The translations under genes were made by a program, and so were the position numbers. 64,000 nt of DNA from NCBI GenBank assembly GCA_017456845.1, contig JAFTIP010000015.1:44572-108571 (forward strand), in the 5' to 3' direction. Below, piece by piece: positions 7,900 to 17,310 of this stretch. The notes beneath the pieces were generated by a model. That model worked only from the letters and a program-made list of their open reading frames with translations. It searched no databases and was not told where the DNA came from. How positions within the stretch are numbered: the first letter of the stretch is position 1; the number at the start of each line of letters is the position of its first letter. Source of the stretch: Ruminococcus sp. Lineage in GTDB: Bacteria; Bacillota; Clostridia; Oscillospirales; Acutalibacteraceae.

Positions 7900-10800
7900 T
7901 TTTCTCCCTCCTCTTTATTTAGTCCCAGTTCTTTTAAAATTTCTTCTCTGTCAAGCTTAAAAACCGCCTGTGCCTTTTCCTCGCTTCTGCCGATACATAC
8001 CGAAGAATAAGGGCAAAACTGACAGGCATCAACCGAATACATTACCGGTGTGGCATCTATATCGCCTGATAAAAGCTCTGTTGCCATTTTTGCGATAAGC
8101 TTATCAATATGAGCGAAAACCGCACCAAACTCTTCTAAGGTTGCAAGGTTATCGGCACCTTTAAGCCCCTTAGAACCTTGTGAAACAGGGATATACATAC
8201 CCTTAAGTTCTTTGTCCATTGCAGAAAGAACAGACTCGTCGTTAAGAAGTATGCCGTTCATTCTCAGCTTTTTGTTTCGCTCCGCTAAAATTTGTTCACC
8301 TGTGGCATCTGCCGCCATTTCAAGAGTCGGCACAAAGGCAGGCATATAAAGCACCCCTGCAGGTACTACCTCGGCGCCATAACGATTTTCTCCCTTGTTC
8401 TTAATAACCGACAAATAAAGAAGCATCTGAAGGTTGAGACCGTAAATAACATCGGAAAGGCTGAAAACCTTCGTACCTGTTTTATAATCCACAATCCTTA
8501 TATAAGCCTTTCCATCTTTTTTTAATATGTCGGCACGGTCAACCTTGCCTGTTACGGTTACGGAAAGTCCCTCCGAAAGTTCAAGACGATAGGCAGAAAT
8601 ATCCTTGCCGATATCAAGCTCGAAATCTACAGGCGTGAACTCGCTTTGAGAAAGCTCGCTTATAAGATGCTTTACCAGCATTACCGAGGCTTCTTTAACC
8701 CCGTCGAAAAGATAATTAAAACGGGCGGATTTAGTGCTTAATCCGCCAAAGTGGAGATTGGCATATTCTTCTGAAACATTAGAAATTACCGATTTAATCT
8801 TACTGTCGTCAAGTGTTAAGAGCTCTTCTTTTGCAAATGAGCAAAAGAATTTTTCCAAAATATAATGCACAAAGGAGCCATACTCTAAAGCATCAATAGA
8901 AGCTTTGCGTCGCTCGCTTGCTTTTAAACCGTACTGGCAGAAATAAGAAAACCTGCAAAGGTGGAAACGCTCGATTTTAGAAGCAGAAAGATGTAAATCG
9001 CTGCCAAAAAGCTTTTGTGCAATGCGGCTGTCCTTTATATTAAATTTTGTTTTGCTGTCCATTACGTTTTCTAAGCTTATGAGCTTATCTTTGTAGCTGT
9101 TGTCTGACGAATAGTAATCCCTGAGTGCTTTAGTTACTCCGTCAACGCTTTTAGCTCTTTCGGCGTAAAAATCGTAAGCAGGTTTTTTCGCCCACAATAA
9201 GTCAGCGGTGCTTTCCAACGCTCTTGTGCGGTACTTACAGTTTGGAAAAACAGAGTTAAGCTCGCTTAAAATAACGGACGGTGAATTAACCTCGCCGCTG
9301 AGTTCAGCCATTGGAAAGCTAACAAAAAGCTTATGGGATGCACTTGTAAGAGCATAATAGCAAAGGTAAAGCTCACGGTTGGCATTTTGCTCGTCATCAG
9401 CACCCTCAAGTATCTGAAGCCTTGTAAGCAGGCATCTTTCTGACGCTGAGAAAAGCCCGCCACCCATATCTAACTTTGGAAACTCTCCGTCTACTGCACC
9501 AATGGCGAAAACACATTTTTTACCGCCTAAGCGTAGGCGCTCAATATCACCTACCGTAACCTGGTCAACTGCTTTAGGAATAAACGAAATATCAGTAAGG
9601 CTCAACTCAAGCATCAGTAAATCGTAAAAACGATTAAGAGAAAGTTCACGGTCTCCAATAACCTCTGCGGTTCTATCCAGAGTAGTAACCAAGATTTCCC
9701 AAAGTCTTATTTGCTCAGCAGAATAAGAAACTTCTTCCCACTCCTCTAATTTATCTGCAAGTTCAATAAGCTTTTTGTCGGTTCCTAAGGTAATAAGCAG
9801 ATTATAAAGGCCCTCGCAAAGCTTATGGGCAGTTTTATCGCTGTAATCTGTTTTAAAGCTTCTGAGGTTGTTTATCACAAGGCTTCTTACCTTTTCTGCA
9901 CGGTTAAGGTTTTCGATATCTTCGAAGGTAAACTGGTCTACAAAGCCTCTGGGATTAGCGGTAAAATCGCTAAAAAGTGAACTATGGTTAAGCTGCCATG
10001 TATAGATGTAATTTTCGAATATAGAAATATCCTCTGCTTTTACCGAAGTAAGTCCTGTTTTTAAAAGGGCAAGAACATCGTCTTTATCAAAACCGCCCAA
10101 AATACAGTTAAAGCATGCACAAATAAGCTTAACCAAAGGTTTTGAAGTAATATCATGGGGTTTGTCGGCAAAATATGAGATTTCGTATTTATCAAAAACG
10201 GCTGATATTATACTTGAATAGGAGCTTAAATCTCTGCCTACAACTGCGATTTCATTGTATCTATAACCGCAATCAATAATAAGCCTGCGGATTTCACGGG
10301 CTACGAAGTCGATTTCGTCATACCTGTCTTTGGCATGATAAATGGTAATGTCTTCAGTTTTTTCATCATAAGTACACTTATCGGGCATAAATACATTCTG
10401 CTCTAAAAAAGATAACTCATCAGACGCAAAAAAGCCGTTAAAATTACAAAGCACAGGCTGAGATACCTTTACACCTTCGCTTTCGGCAATTCTTTTAAGC
10501 TTTACAGCACTATCGTGAGAAACAGAGAAGAAACCATCGGACGATACACCGTCATAAGAAAGGGTTACGTAAAACTCCGCACTCTGAAACATAAGAGCAG
10601 AAACTGCTTCAACCTCGGGTGCAGAAAAGCGAAGGTAAGAATCTATAAAAATATAGTAGCCATCGAAAATTCTACGTCTGCGGATTATATCTGCTACAAT
10701 GCTGAGTTCAGCATCAGGGTCTTCGAAGGACTGAGTCAAAAGTGCATCCATTGCGTTACTTGCAAGGTAAACATCTTTAAGCTTTGCACTTGTAAGGGCA

Positions 10801-11234
10801 TCGGCAGATTCAGATGCCGAGAGAACAGATTCTTGGCTGTTGCCTGACAAGCTAAGCTCCTTACGTGCACTTAGCATAAGCTTTGCAAGCTCGGGGTTAA
10901 GGGCTTTGTCGGAATATAAATTAAGGTTTTCTTTAACCTCTTCAAGGGCAATACTCATTAAAAGTGCCTTTGTTTGATCGTCGGCAGGCGTTTTTCTGAT
11001 TGCACCTGTAGTTTCGAATACGTAGTCGCACATTCTTGAAAAACCCAGAACAAGCACGTTTTGAGAAAGCTTTGCACCTAATAAGCTAAGGTACGATTTC
11101 TCTGTTTCAAAGGTAACCTGATCGGGAACAATTACAAGTATTCTGTTTTCGCCTTTCTTTGCAAGCTCTACTACCTTTTGGTTAACGTAGGTTGTTTTTC
11201 CGCTTTTGCTTCTGCCAAATATCAGATTAAGCAT
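7896..11234 (-). CDS. addB: ATP-dependent nuclease subunit B (AddB)
   Basis: 1112-residue partner of AddA with an inactivated helicase fold and its own nuclease domain. N-terminal Walker A FGRSKSGKTTYV and the following VPDQVTFETEKSYL are typical AddB. The C-terminal nuclease has IVDYKTGTKVF, and cysteines for the structural 4Fe-4S cluster are seen at FHLCRFSYFCQYGL and near the end at DACQFCPYSSVCIG. Length fits the family. First of the addB-addA-esterase unit, about 60 bp downstream of spoIIR. Confidence 0.95.
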   Translation of the reverse strand: MLNLIFGRSKSGKTTYVNQKVVELAKKGENRILVIVPDQVTFETEKSYLSLLGAKLSQNVLVLGFSRMCDYVFETTGAIRKTPADDQTKALLMSIALEEVKENLNLYSDKALNPELAKLMLSARKELSLSGNSQESVLSASESADALTSAKLKDVYLASNAMDALLTQSFEDPDAELSIVADIIRRRRIFDGYYIFIDSYLRFSAPEVEAVSALMFQSAEFYVTLSYDGVSSDGFFSVSHDSAVKLKRIAESEGVKVSQPVLCNFNGFFASDELSFLEQNVFMPDKCTYDEKTEDITIYHAKDRYDEIDFVAREIRRLIIDCGYRYNEIAVVGRDLSSYSSIISAVFDKYEISYFADKPHDITSKPLVKLICACFNCILGGFDKDDVLALLKTGLTSVKAEDISIFENYIYTWQLNHSSLFSDFTANPRGFVDQFTFEDIENLNRAEKVRSLVINNLRSFKTDYSDKTAHKLCEGLYNLLITLGTDKKLIELADKLEEWEEVSYSAEQIRLWEILVTTLDRTAEVIGDRELSLNRFYDLLMLELSLTDISFIPKAVDQVTVGDIERLRLGGKKCVFAIGAVDGEFPKLDMGGGLFSASERCLLTRLQILEGADDEQNANRELYLCYYALTSASHKLFVSFPMAELSGEVNSPSVILSELNSVFPNCKYRTRALESTADLLWAKKPAYDFYAERAKSVDGVTKALRDYYSSDNSYKDKLISLENVMDSKTKFNIKDSRIAQKLFGSDLHLSASKIERFHLCRFSYFCQYGLKASERRKASIDALEYGSFVHYILEKFFCSFAKEELLTLDDSKIKSVISNVSEEYANLHFGGLSTKSARFNYLFDGVKEASVMLVKHLISELSQSEFTPVDFELDIGKDISAYRLELSEGLSVTVTGKVDRADILKKDGKAYIRIVDYKTGTKVFSLSDVIYGLNLQMLLYLSVIKNKGENRYGAEVVPAGVLYMPAFVPTLEMAADATGEQILAERNKKLRMNGILLNDESVLSAMDKELKGMYIPVSQGSKGLKGADNLATLEEFGAVFAHIDKLIAKMATELLSGDIDATPVMYSVDACQFCPYSSVCIGRSEEKAQAVFKLDREEILKELGLNKEEGEK

Positions 11235-11292
11235 TATACTCTCCCCTTTCTACGGGATAATTATATCAATTACAAAGTACCGAAATCGGGAC

Positions 11293-11889
11293 TTAAGTGA
11301 AAAAATCGCAAAAATAATCGAAGTATTCCAAAATTTTAAACTTAAATTCATACTTTGGCCTTTGGGTAATAACTTCATATTGCTTATCGGTAAGTTCATC
11401 CTCAAGAGATTTGGCATCGCTTGCGGTATAAAGGCAGAGAGACGGATACATAACACACCACCAGTTTTTGCCTTCTCCGCTTCCGATGGTTACCCTTAAG
11501 GCGGTATAGTTACCGCTGGGCATTGTGATGTCTTCATAATTTCGGGTATTGAAGTTCATATCCAGAATTTCAGCTTTAACATCCTTTTGGCAGCCGTTTT
11601 CTTTTAAAGTGTTTTCGGCTGTGGCTATAATTTCATCAATATGTTTATTTGTTACTTTTATTGCTTCTTCTTTGGATTTCACATCAGAGTAAAGACCATC
11701 AGTAAATCTCAGTATTTCATCCCTTACTTTTAACTTAAGCTGCTGGTCTGCTTCATTGTCGGAATCGGCTAAAATATGAATTCTCAGCACCTCGTCGCTT
11801 ATGTTTCTGCACTCTTCTTCAAAAGGTAAAAAAGAGTAAAGCGAAACAACTGTCAATGCAATTATTATGGATGTAAATAGTTTTTTCAT
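11293..11889 (-). CDS. spoIIR: Stage II sporulation protein R
   Basis: 198-residue exported signalling protein. In known spore formers SpoIIR is made in the forespore, crosses into the intermembrane space and triggers SpoIIGA to process pro-sigma-E. Seen here are an N-terminal hydrophobic export signal, the family motifs VLRIHILADSDNEADQQLKLKVRD and SGNYTALRVTIGSGEGKNWWCVMYPSLC (each shown here in overlapping part), and a length near the family norm. The only SD-like sequence (AGGCAGG) lies in the 3' arm of the preceding hairpin. Strong marker that this is an endospore former. Confidence 0.93.
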   Translation of the reverse strand: MKKLFTSIIIALTVVSLYSFLPFEEECRNISDEVLRIHILADSDNEADQQLKLKVRDEILRFTDGLYSDVKSKEEAIKVTNKHIDEIIATAENTLKENGCQKDVKAEILDMNFNTRNYEDITMPSGNYTALRVTIGSGEGKNWWCVMYPSLCLYTASDAKSLEDELTDKQYEVITQRPKYEFKFKILEYFDYFCDFFT

Positions 11890-11895
11890 TTGTAA

Positions 11896-11938
11896 AAACC
11901 TGCCTCAATCAGTATTTACCCTGATTATAGGCAGGTTT
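11896..11938 (-). terminator. Hairpin/terminator between ispE and spoIIR
   Basis: Perfect 10-bp stem (11929-11938 with 11896-11905) and an inner pairing, followed on the minus strand by TTTTTA. It lies 12 bp after the ispE stop and would end that transcript; its 3' arm also holds the only SD-like sequence of spoIIR. Confidence 0.75.
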
Positions 11939-11950
11939 AATTTAAAGTAT

Positions 11951-12820
11951 TCAAACGATTTCCGCACCCTTGGCAACAGGCACAGTTAAATAGACCTTAG
12001 AATAGGTCTCCTTAAGCTTGTCAATACATTTTTGTGCTTTACGTTCGTTTCTGAAAATTGCAAAAACAGCTGAGCCTGAACCGCTCATAGCCGCACCCAG
12101 GGCTTTGCATTTATACATAATCTCTTTAACTTCATTTATGTCCTCTAAATTAAGAACTTCTTCAAAATCGTTATGAAGAGTTGAAGCTATACCTGATAAA
12201 TCGCCGCTATAAAGCATCTGCTTACAGTAGTCGGTATACTTGATTCTAACCCCCTTGCGGCCATCGGCAAGAGCGTAAGCTTCTTTCGTTGAAACTGAAA
12301 CATCAGGCTTTACTATAACGATAAAACATTTTGGCATTGAACGAACCTTGTGAAGGGTTGTACCTGTGCCTATGGCAAGCTTTGTACCGCCTGCAACGCA
12401 AAACGGGATATCTGCTCCCACCTTTGCTCCGATTTCACATAGTTCTTTGTCTGTCAGGTGTGCGTCAAAGGCAAGGTTAAGAAGCCTGAGAGTAGCCGCA
12501 CCGTCGGCACTTCCGCCGGCAAGACCTGCTTCACAGGGAATTACCTTTTCTATGTAGAGTGAGATACCGGTGTTTTTTACACCTGTTGTTTTGAAAAAAG
12601 CATCCGCACACTTATAAACAATATTACGGCTGTCGCAGGGAATTGAAGGGTCTGAGCAAGCTATTGTAATATCCTCAGTATCAGTTAAAGTAAGCTCGAC
12701 TGTATCTGAAAGAGAAACAGCCTGCATAAGCATAGCTACATCGTGATAACCGTCGGGGCGTTTGCCTAAAATATCAAGTGTTAAATTAATTTTTGCCGGT
12801 GCCGTGGCTTTAAAAGTCAT
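11951..12820 (-). CDS. ispE: 4-diphosphocytidyl-2-C-methyl-D-erythritol kinase
   Basis: 289-residue GHMP kinase that phosphorylates CDP-ME at the 2-hydroxyl in the MEP isoprenoid pathway. It shows the N-terminal APAKINLTLDILGKRPDGYH signature, the ATP-binding loop PCEAGLAGGSADGAATLR, and C-terminal ALGAAMSGSGSAVFAIF. With dxs and ispA elsewhere in the window it points to MEP rather than mevalonate synthesis. It sits 1 bp behind the aminotransferase gene and is followed by a terminator. Confidence 0.96.
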   Translation of the reverse strand: MTFKATAPAKINLTLDILGKRPDGYHDVAMLMQAVSLSDTVELTLTDTEDITIACSDPSIPCDSRNIVYKCADAFFKTTGVKNTGISLYIEKVIPCEAGLAGGSADGAATLRLLNLAFDAHLTDKELCEIGAKVGADIPFCVAGGTKLAIGTGTTLHKVRSMPKCFIVIVKPDVSVSTKEAYALADGRKGVRIKYTDYCKQMLYSGDLSGIASTLHNDFEEVLNLEDINEVKEIMYKCKALGAAMSGSGSAVFAIFRNERKAQKCIDKLKETYSKVYLTVPVAKGAEIV

Positions 12821-12821
12821 A

Positions 12822-13985
12822 TTAAAGCTCCTTTAAAAATTCTTCAATTCGTTTTAAGGCTTCTTTTAAGTGACTGAGCGAATACGAGTAAGAAACACGC
12901 ACGTGGCCTTCTCCGCACTCACCGAATGCATCACCGGGAACAACCGCAACACCTTTTGAATTTAATAGCCGTGTGCAGAATTCTTCGGAAGTAAGCCCTG
13001 TGGATTTAATAGAGGGGAAGCAATAAAAAGCACCCTTTGGCTCGAAACAGGTAAGTCCCATTTCGTTAAATCTGCCTACCACAAGGCGACGACGCATTTC
13101 ATAGTCTGAACGCATTTCTTCAATATCGCTGTCGCCGTTTCTTAAAGCTTCAATAGCCGCCCACTGTGCAGTTGTTGGAACTGACATAATACAGTACTGG
13201 TGTAGCTTGGTCATCTGCTCTAAAATAGGAGCAGGGCCTGCGGCATAGCCTAAACGCCAGCCTGTCATAGCATAAGCTTTTGAAAATCCGTTTATAACCA
13301 CCGTTCGCTCTGCCATTCCATCTAACGAAGCAATGGAAACGTGATTTTGACCATAGGTAAGCTCAGAATATATTTCATCTGAAATTACGAAAAGGTCGTG
13401 TTTTTTAACAACATCAGCAATGGCCTCTAAATCCTCTTTTTCCATTATTGCACCGGTAGGGTTATTGGGATAAGAAAGGATAAGCACCTTGGATTTGTCG
13501 GTAATTGATTCTTCAAGCTCACAAGGCTTTAAACGAAAGCTGTTCTCCGCCTTAGTGTTGATAATAACGGGCTTTGCACCCGTCATAGCTGTTAAAGGCT
13601 CATAGCACACAAAGGAAGGCTGATGAATTAATATTTCATCTTCGGGGTTTGCAAGGCAACGGATTGCAACATCCAAAGCCTCGCTTCCTCCTACAGTTAC
13701 AAGAATTTCTGTATCGGGGTTATATGTAAGGTTATATTTTCGGTTAAGAAAAGCTGATATCTCTTCACGGAGGGTTTTATAGCCTCGGTTTGGAGTATAC
13801 CAAGTTTTACCTGATTTTAAGGACTCAATACCAGCCTGACGGACGTGCCATGGAGTTCTGAAATCAGGCTCGCCAACAGACAGAGAAATTACGTCCTCCA
13901 TCTCGTTTACAATATCAAAAAACTTCCGAATTCCTGATGGTTTAACGGAGGAAATTGTATTGTTTAAATATCTTCCGTAATCCAT
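12822..13985 (-). CDS. PLP-dependent aminotransferase, class I/II
   Basis: Fold-type I aminotransferase, about 387 residues. Family marks: SVGEPDFRTPWHV, the YTPNRGYKTLREEI segment, SYPNNPTGAIM, VISDEIYSELTY, and the PLP-lysine region INGFSKAYAMTGWRLGY. The ATG at 13985 overlaps the Lrp-family stop (TAATG) and is preferred; a GTG at 14000 would add five residues. Gene pairing with an Lrp/AsnC regulator is common for aspartate/alanine/aromatic-type aminotransferases, but the amino acid acted on cannot be read from the sequence. Confidence 0.9.
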   Translation of the reverse strand: MDYGRYLNNTISSVKPSGIRKFFDIVNEMEDVISLSVGEPDFRTPWHVRQAGIESLKSGKTWYTPNRGYKTLREEISAFLNRKYNLTYNPDTEILVTVGGSEALDVAIRCLANPEDEILIHQPSFVCYEPLTAMTGAKPVIINTKAENSFRLKPCELEESITDKSKVLILSYPNNPTGAIMEKEDLEAIADVVKKHDLFVISDEIYSELTYGQNHVSIASLDGMAERTVVINGFSKAYAMTGWRLGYAAGPAPILEQMTKLHQYCIMSVPTTAQWAAIEALRNGDSDIEEMRSDYEMRRRLVVGRFNEMGLTCFEPKGAFYCFPSIKSTGLTSEEFCTRLLNSKGVAVVPGDAFGECGEGHVRVSYSYSLSHLKEALKRIEEFLKEL

Positions 13986-14464
13986 TAATAATTCATACAC
14001 CTTTCGTCGCTGATATCTTCGTCGTCAAGAACTACGCCGTCATCCTTATAGCGTTTGAGTATAAAATGTGTAGCTGTAGAAAGTATACCGTCAAGAGCTG
14101 AAAGTTTGCGGGATACAAAAGCAGAAACATCCTGAATAGTCTCGCCTTTTACGATAATTGAAAGGTCATATGCACCTGCCATAAGATACACAGACTCAAC
14201 CTCGTCAAAAGCCATAATACGCTTAGCAATCTCGTCAAATCCTGACTTCTTCTGAGGAGTAACCTTAAGCTCTATGTAAGCAGTAACGCCGGCATCCTGA
14301 ACTTTCTCGTAGTTAACCAAAGCACGATAGCCCTTAATAATTCCGTCATCCTCATATTTCTTTATACGTGCACGTACATAGTCTTCAGGCTCGCCAAGCA
14401 TTAAAGCAAGCTCAGAAACCGAATATTCGCTGTTGCGAGATAAAAGCTTTAAAAGTTTATCCAT
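13985..14464 (-). CDS. Lrp/AsnC-family transcriptional regulator
   Basis: 159 residues: N-terminal winged helix-turn-helix (LLSRNSEYSVSELALMLG and DYVRARIKKYEDDGIIKGYRA) and a C-terminal RAM ligand-binding domain (VESVYLMAGAYDLSIIVKG). It is directly upstream of, and overlaps by one base, the aminotransferase, so it probably senses an amino acid handled by that enzyme. A clear RBS (GGAGGTAAT) precedes the ATG. Confidence 0.9.
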   Translation of the reverse strand: MDKLLKLLSRNSEYSVSELALMLGEPEDYVRARIKKYEDDGIIKGYRALVNYEKVQDAGVTAYIELKVTPQKKSGFDEIAKRIMAFDEVESVYLMAGAYDLSIIVKGETIQDVSAFVSRKLSALDGILSTATHFILKRYKDDGVVLDDEDISDERCMNY

Positions 14465-14489
14465 AATATTACCTCCGATAAAAAATCTG

Positions 14490-14978
14490 TTATGCTCTGC
14501 ACATAGCGGCAGAGTCTGAAAAGCTTATAAGGTCGGCACAAACCGAAACCGCCAGAAGGTTTATGGCCTGTGTTTCATCATAAATTTCAAGTGTGTACTG
14601 TCCTCTTTTGCCTGCCTCAGGCTTATGAAAAGCCAGTGCTTTTGAAGAAACGTCAGTAAGTTCGAAGCGTCTTTCTAAAATGCTACCCTTAAAAAACAGC
14701 TTTGCTCCATGAATTTTCAGAGTCATTTCAGAAGCTTTAAGCTTTACGGTAACGGCAAATGCAGAATTAGGAGTAACAACATTATACCCGACTGTGCTAC
14801 CGATTTCAGGAGTAGCGGAAATTTTAAATACACATTTATCATCAGGTGTAAAGGCTTTGATTTTCCTTACAGCACCGCCTTCTTTGCCTTTGATATTAAA
14901 AAGCAAACGCTCACTTTCATCATACACAGTAAAACGAGTGCAAGAATCGCTTGTATCACGAGAAATTAGAAGCTTCAT
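14490..14978 (-). CDS. Uncharacterised protein, possibly LURP-one/scramblase-like fold
   Basis: 162 residues, no signal peptide or membrane segment. The alternating short hydrophobic strands (FTVYDESERLLFNIKGK, LKIHGAKLFFKGSILERRFELTD, QYTLEIYDE) resemble the beta-barrel LURP-one-related/tubby-like family, but this is a by-eye similarity only. It lies 25 bp upstream of the Lrp-family regulator and 16 bp downstream of the polysaccharide polymerase gene, so it is probably cotranscribed. Function unknown. Confidence 0.6.
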   Translation of the reverse strand: MKLLISRDTSDSCTRFTVYDESERLLFNIKGKEGGAVRKIKAFTPDDKCVFKISATPEIGSTVGYNVVTPNSAFAVTVKLKASEMTLKIHGAKLFFKGSILERRFELTDVSSKALAFHKPEAGKRGQYTLEIYDETQAINLLAVSVCADLISFSDSAAMCRA

Positions 14979-14994
14979 TCAATCACCGTTATTC

Positions 14995-16422
14995 TCAGAA
15001 TAATCTCTTAGGAAGTTTTAAATTGAAAATTTCAACCGTTCCTCTGATAGTATAACCCAAATCTGTGGCATAACACGACATATATCCAACAAATGCCCAG
15101 AAGCTTGTTACAATAAAGGAAAGGTCAAATAAAACTGTGCGTTCAATAAGTGCATAAACAAGATAAGCCGCTATAAAACCTATCATACAAGGATAAATCG
15201 AGTAAGTCATAATCCGACGCTGAACAAACCACACCGGCAAGGTCATTTTGAAGAATCTGTACATAAAGAAACCAAAAAGTCCAAAACCAATTATGCCGGA
15301 AACTACTAAAACACCTATATAACCATTGTGCATATCTGCAATAAAAACGTTCGTCAGGTAATCGTCGGTAAAGTAACTGCGTTGACCGATTTCTGACACA
15401 ATGTGATTGTAAAGGTCACCTTTACCGGCACCAAAAAGAGGATTAGTAAGCAACGCCTTAAAGCCTGCACCCCACAAATCCAGACGACTTGAAAGCCCTG
15501 TGTCGGTAACAATATTAAAGAAAGAACCCTTGGTTAACGCGTTAATATCGGCTTTAGAAAGCTCACCGTCAGGATTGGAAAGAGACGCCACAACAATTTT
15601 AAAGGCAGCCCTCAACGCCATAAGCAGACAAATAAGAAGAAAACCTACCATTAAAAGTGCCAGAAAACGAGCTATTACGCCTTTTGGGGTAAGCTTCTCT
15701 GACAATGCAAGAAGCCTGATAAGAACAATGAAAGCTATATAAATACCAAGTAAAAGCAAGCTGCCGTTGGAATTAGAAAGAACCAGAGCAATAAGGTTAA
15801 GAAGCACGCAGGCAGCTATCCAGATACGGCTGATACGCTTCTGCCTTGCATGGGCTAAAAAGTCAGGCTTGGTCATAAAATGGCAGAAAATAATAGCCAG
15901 AGCGGAAACATAGCCTTGATAATTAGGATTAAAGAAAACGCCTGTGTATGTAGTGCCGTAAAAAACAATATCAGCACCAAAAAGCAGAAGTGCCAGACCA
16001 ATAAAGGCTGTTACGGTAGAGGCGTAAATAAAGAATCTGCCGAAAAGGTACATTTCCCACCGATACATTGTGCCGCGGTGAATATGCATACCGTAAAAAA
16101 GCACAAAACAGATAAAGCAATGAATTATAAGTATAAAATTATAGCCTACGGCGATAAAATCCGTACTAAGGTTAAAGAGCATAGTAAATGTTATAGAAAC
16201 CAGAAAAGCCCCTAACCAGAAGCCGTAGTAAATTCTTAAGTATGCTTTGTTGACGATTAAGCTTCTAATTGCAATCACAACACCCCAAACAGAGGTTATA
16301 CCGATGAGAACAATTGAAAAAGTGCTTAAGTAGCTTATCATATAGAAAAAGAACGACGCTAAATAACAACATCTAAACAGCGATTCGTCAAACAAAACAA
16401 GAGAGAGTTTATTTGACTTCAT
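14995..16422 (-). CDS. O-antigen ligase/polymerase-family membrane protein
   Basis: 475-residue integral membrane protein with about 11-12 predicted hydrophobic segments and a large loop between them (DTGLSSRLDLWGAGFKALLTNPLFGAGKGD), the arrangement of the Wzy_C/WaaL family. In a Gram-positive this would polymerise or ligate a surface polysaccharide rather than LPS. The start is the ATG at 16422, with an SD-like AGAGGCGAG and just 1 bp after the sugar-transferase stop; a longer frame upstream overlaps that gene. The pairing supports a role in capsule or wall polysaccharide. Confidence 0.85.
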   Translation of the reverse strand: MKSNKLSLVLFDESLFRCCYLASFFFYMISYLSTFSIVLIGITSVWGVVIAIRSLIVNKAYLRIYYGFWLGAFLVSITFTMLFNLSTDFIAVGYNFILIIHCFICFVLFYGMHIHRGTMYRWEMYLFGRFFIYASTVTAFIGLALLLFGADIVFYGTTYTGVFFNPNYQGYVSALAIIFCHFMTKPDFLAHARQKRISRIWIAACVLLNLIALVLSNSNGSLLLLGIYIAFIVLIRLLALSEKLTPKGVIARFLALLMVGFLLICLLMALRAAFKIVVASLSNPDGELSKADINALTKGSFFNIVTDTGLSSRLDLWGAGFKALLTNPLFGAGKGDLYNHIVSEIGQRSYFTDDYLTNVFIADMHNGYIGVLVVSGIIGFGLFGFFMYRFFKMTLPVWFVQRRIMTYSIYPCMIGFIAAYLVYALIERTVLFDLSFIVTSFWAFVGYMSCYATDLGYTIRGTVEIFNLKLPKRLF

Positions 16423-16423
16423 A

Positions 16424-17122
16424 TTACTCGCCTCTTGAGGTAAACACCTCTGCAACAGTTTTAAAAATAAGCTTTACGTCGCCTGCAAAAGAAAACATCT
16501 CGATATATTCAAGGTTATATTTCATTTTTTCGGGAAGAATTTTTTCAATATACACCTTATCTACATCCTGAGCGTCAGCTAAAAGTTCAGCTTCATCCTT
16601 AAACTTTATGCTGGCAAGGGATGTTACACCTGCTGGTAAAAGCAGGGTTGCAAGCATTTCGTTTGAATATTGGCTTGTAAATTTAGGAACCTCGGGACGG
16701 GTACCTACAATTGACATTTTGCCCGAAAGCACATGAAAAATCTGAGGAAGCTCATCAAGACGGAATTTTCTTATAAATTTGCCGACTTTGGTAATTCGGT
16801 TATCCTCACCAACAGTAAGAAGCTCACCATTTGAGTCGGCATCTGTACGCATGCTTCTGAACTTCCAGATTTTAAAGCGTTTACCGAATGTAGTAACACG
16901 AACCTGCTTGTAAATAACAGGACCCTTTGACGTACATTTAATAAGTAAAGCGATTACAGCCATTGGAACCAAAAGAATGATTATCATAAAAATTGCAACA
17001 ACAACATCAAAAATTCTCTTTAAAACTAATGATAAAGTTTTGGTTTTAAGTATATTATAATAATGCTTTACCTCGTCACACTTAAGCTCATTAGGAAGCT
17101 TTTCGTATTCGGGCATTTTCAT
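16424..17122 (-). CDS. Undecaprenyl-phosphate sugar phosphotransferase (bacterial sugar transferase)
   Basis: 232-residue priming glycosyl-1-phosphate transferase that loads the first sugar phosphate onto the lipid carrier. N-terminal helix LKRIFDVVVAIFMIIILLV, then PVIYKQVRVTTFGKRFKIWKFRSM (split here only for display), TKVGKFIRKFRLDELPQ and MSIVGTRPEVP are the catalytic signatures. The protein is the short, single-domain form. It begins the unit that continues with the polymerase and has its own sigma-A promoter. Confidence 0.93.
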   Translation of the reverse strand: MKMPEYEKLPNELKCDEVKHYYNILKTKTLSLVLKRIFDVVVAIFMIIILLVPMAVIALLIKCTSKGPVIYKQVRVTTFGKRFKIWKFRSMRTDADSNGELLTVGEDNRITKVGKFIRKFRLDELPQIFHVLSGKMSIVGTRPEVPKFTSQYSNEMLATLLLPAGVTSLASIKFKDEAELLADAQDVDKVYIEKILPEKMKYNLEYIEMFSFAGDVKLIFKTVAEVFTSRGE

Positions 17123-17164
17123 AAAATAACCTCCAAACGGAAATACGCAGATATATTCTATGAT

Positions 17165-17193
17165 ATTATACTACTAAAGCTTCGTTTTTTCAA
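17165..17193 (-). promoter_or_regulatory. Sigma-A promoter for the sugar transferase unit
   Basis: Minus strand: -35 TTGAAA (17193-17188), 17-bp spacer, -10 TATAAT (17170-17165). It lies 43 bp upstream of the sugar-transferase ATG. Confidence 0.7.
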
Positions 17194-17252
17194 CTATTAA
17201 TATAAAGATTAAATTATTGCGAAGGATATGACAAGTTTTTGCTTTCTTTTGC

Positions 17253-17281
17253 TTGACTAAAACCGTATATGCGGGTAAAAT
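17253..17281 (+). promoter_or_regulatory. Sigma-A promoter for the DUF1292 gene
   Basis: -35 TTGACT (17253-17258), 17-bp spacer, -10 TAAAAT (17276-17281). An RBS (TAGGAGC) follows before the ATG at 17311. Confidence 0.7.
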
Positions 17282-17310
17282 TATATAAGAAAATTTTAGG
17301 AGCTGAAATT

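Noticed and set aside
11906-11928. Sigma-F promoter in the ispE-spoIIR loop
   Set aside because: A GG-rich -10-like string exists but it misses key positions, and no GYATA -35 is at the right spacing.
14995-16422. LPS O-antigen ligase implying a Gram-negative host
   Set aside because: Everything else (sporulation, AddAB, HPr kinase, CIRCE, DivIC) is Gram-positive; family members also act on wall polysaccharides.
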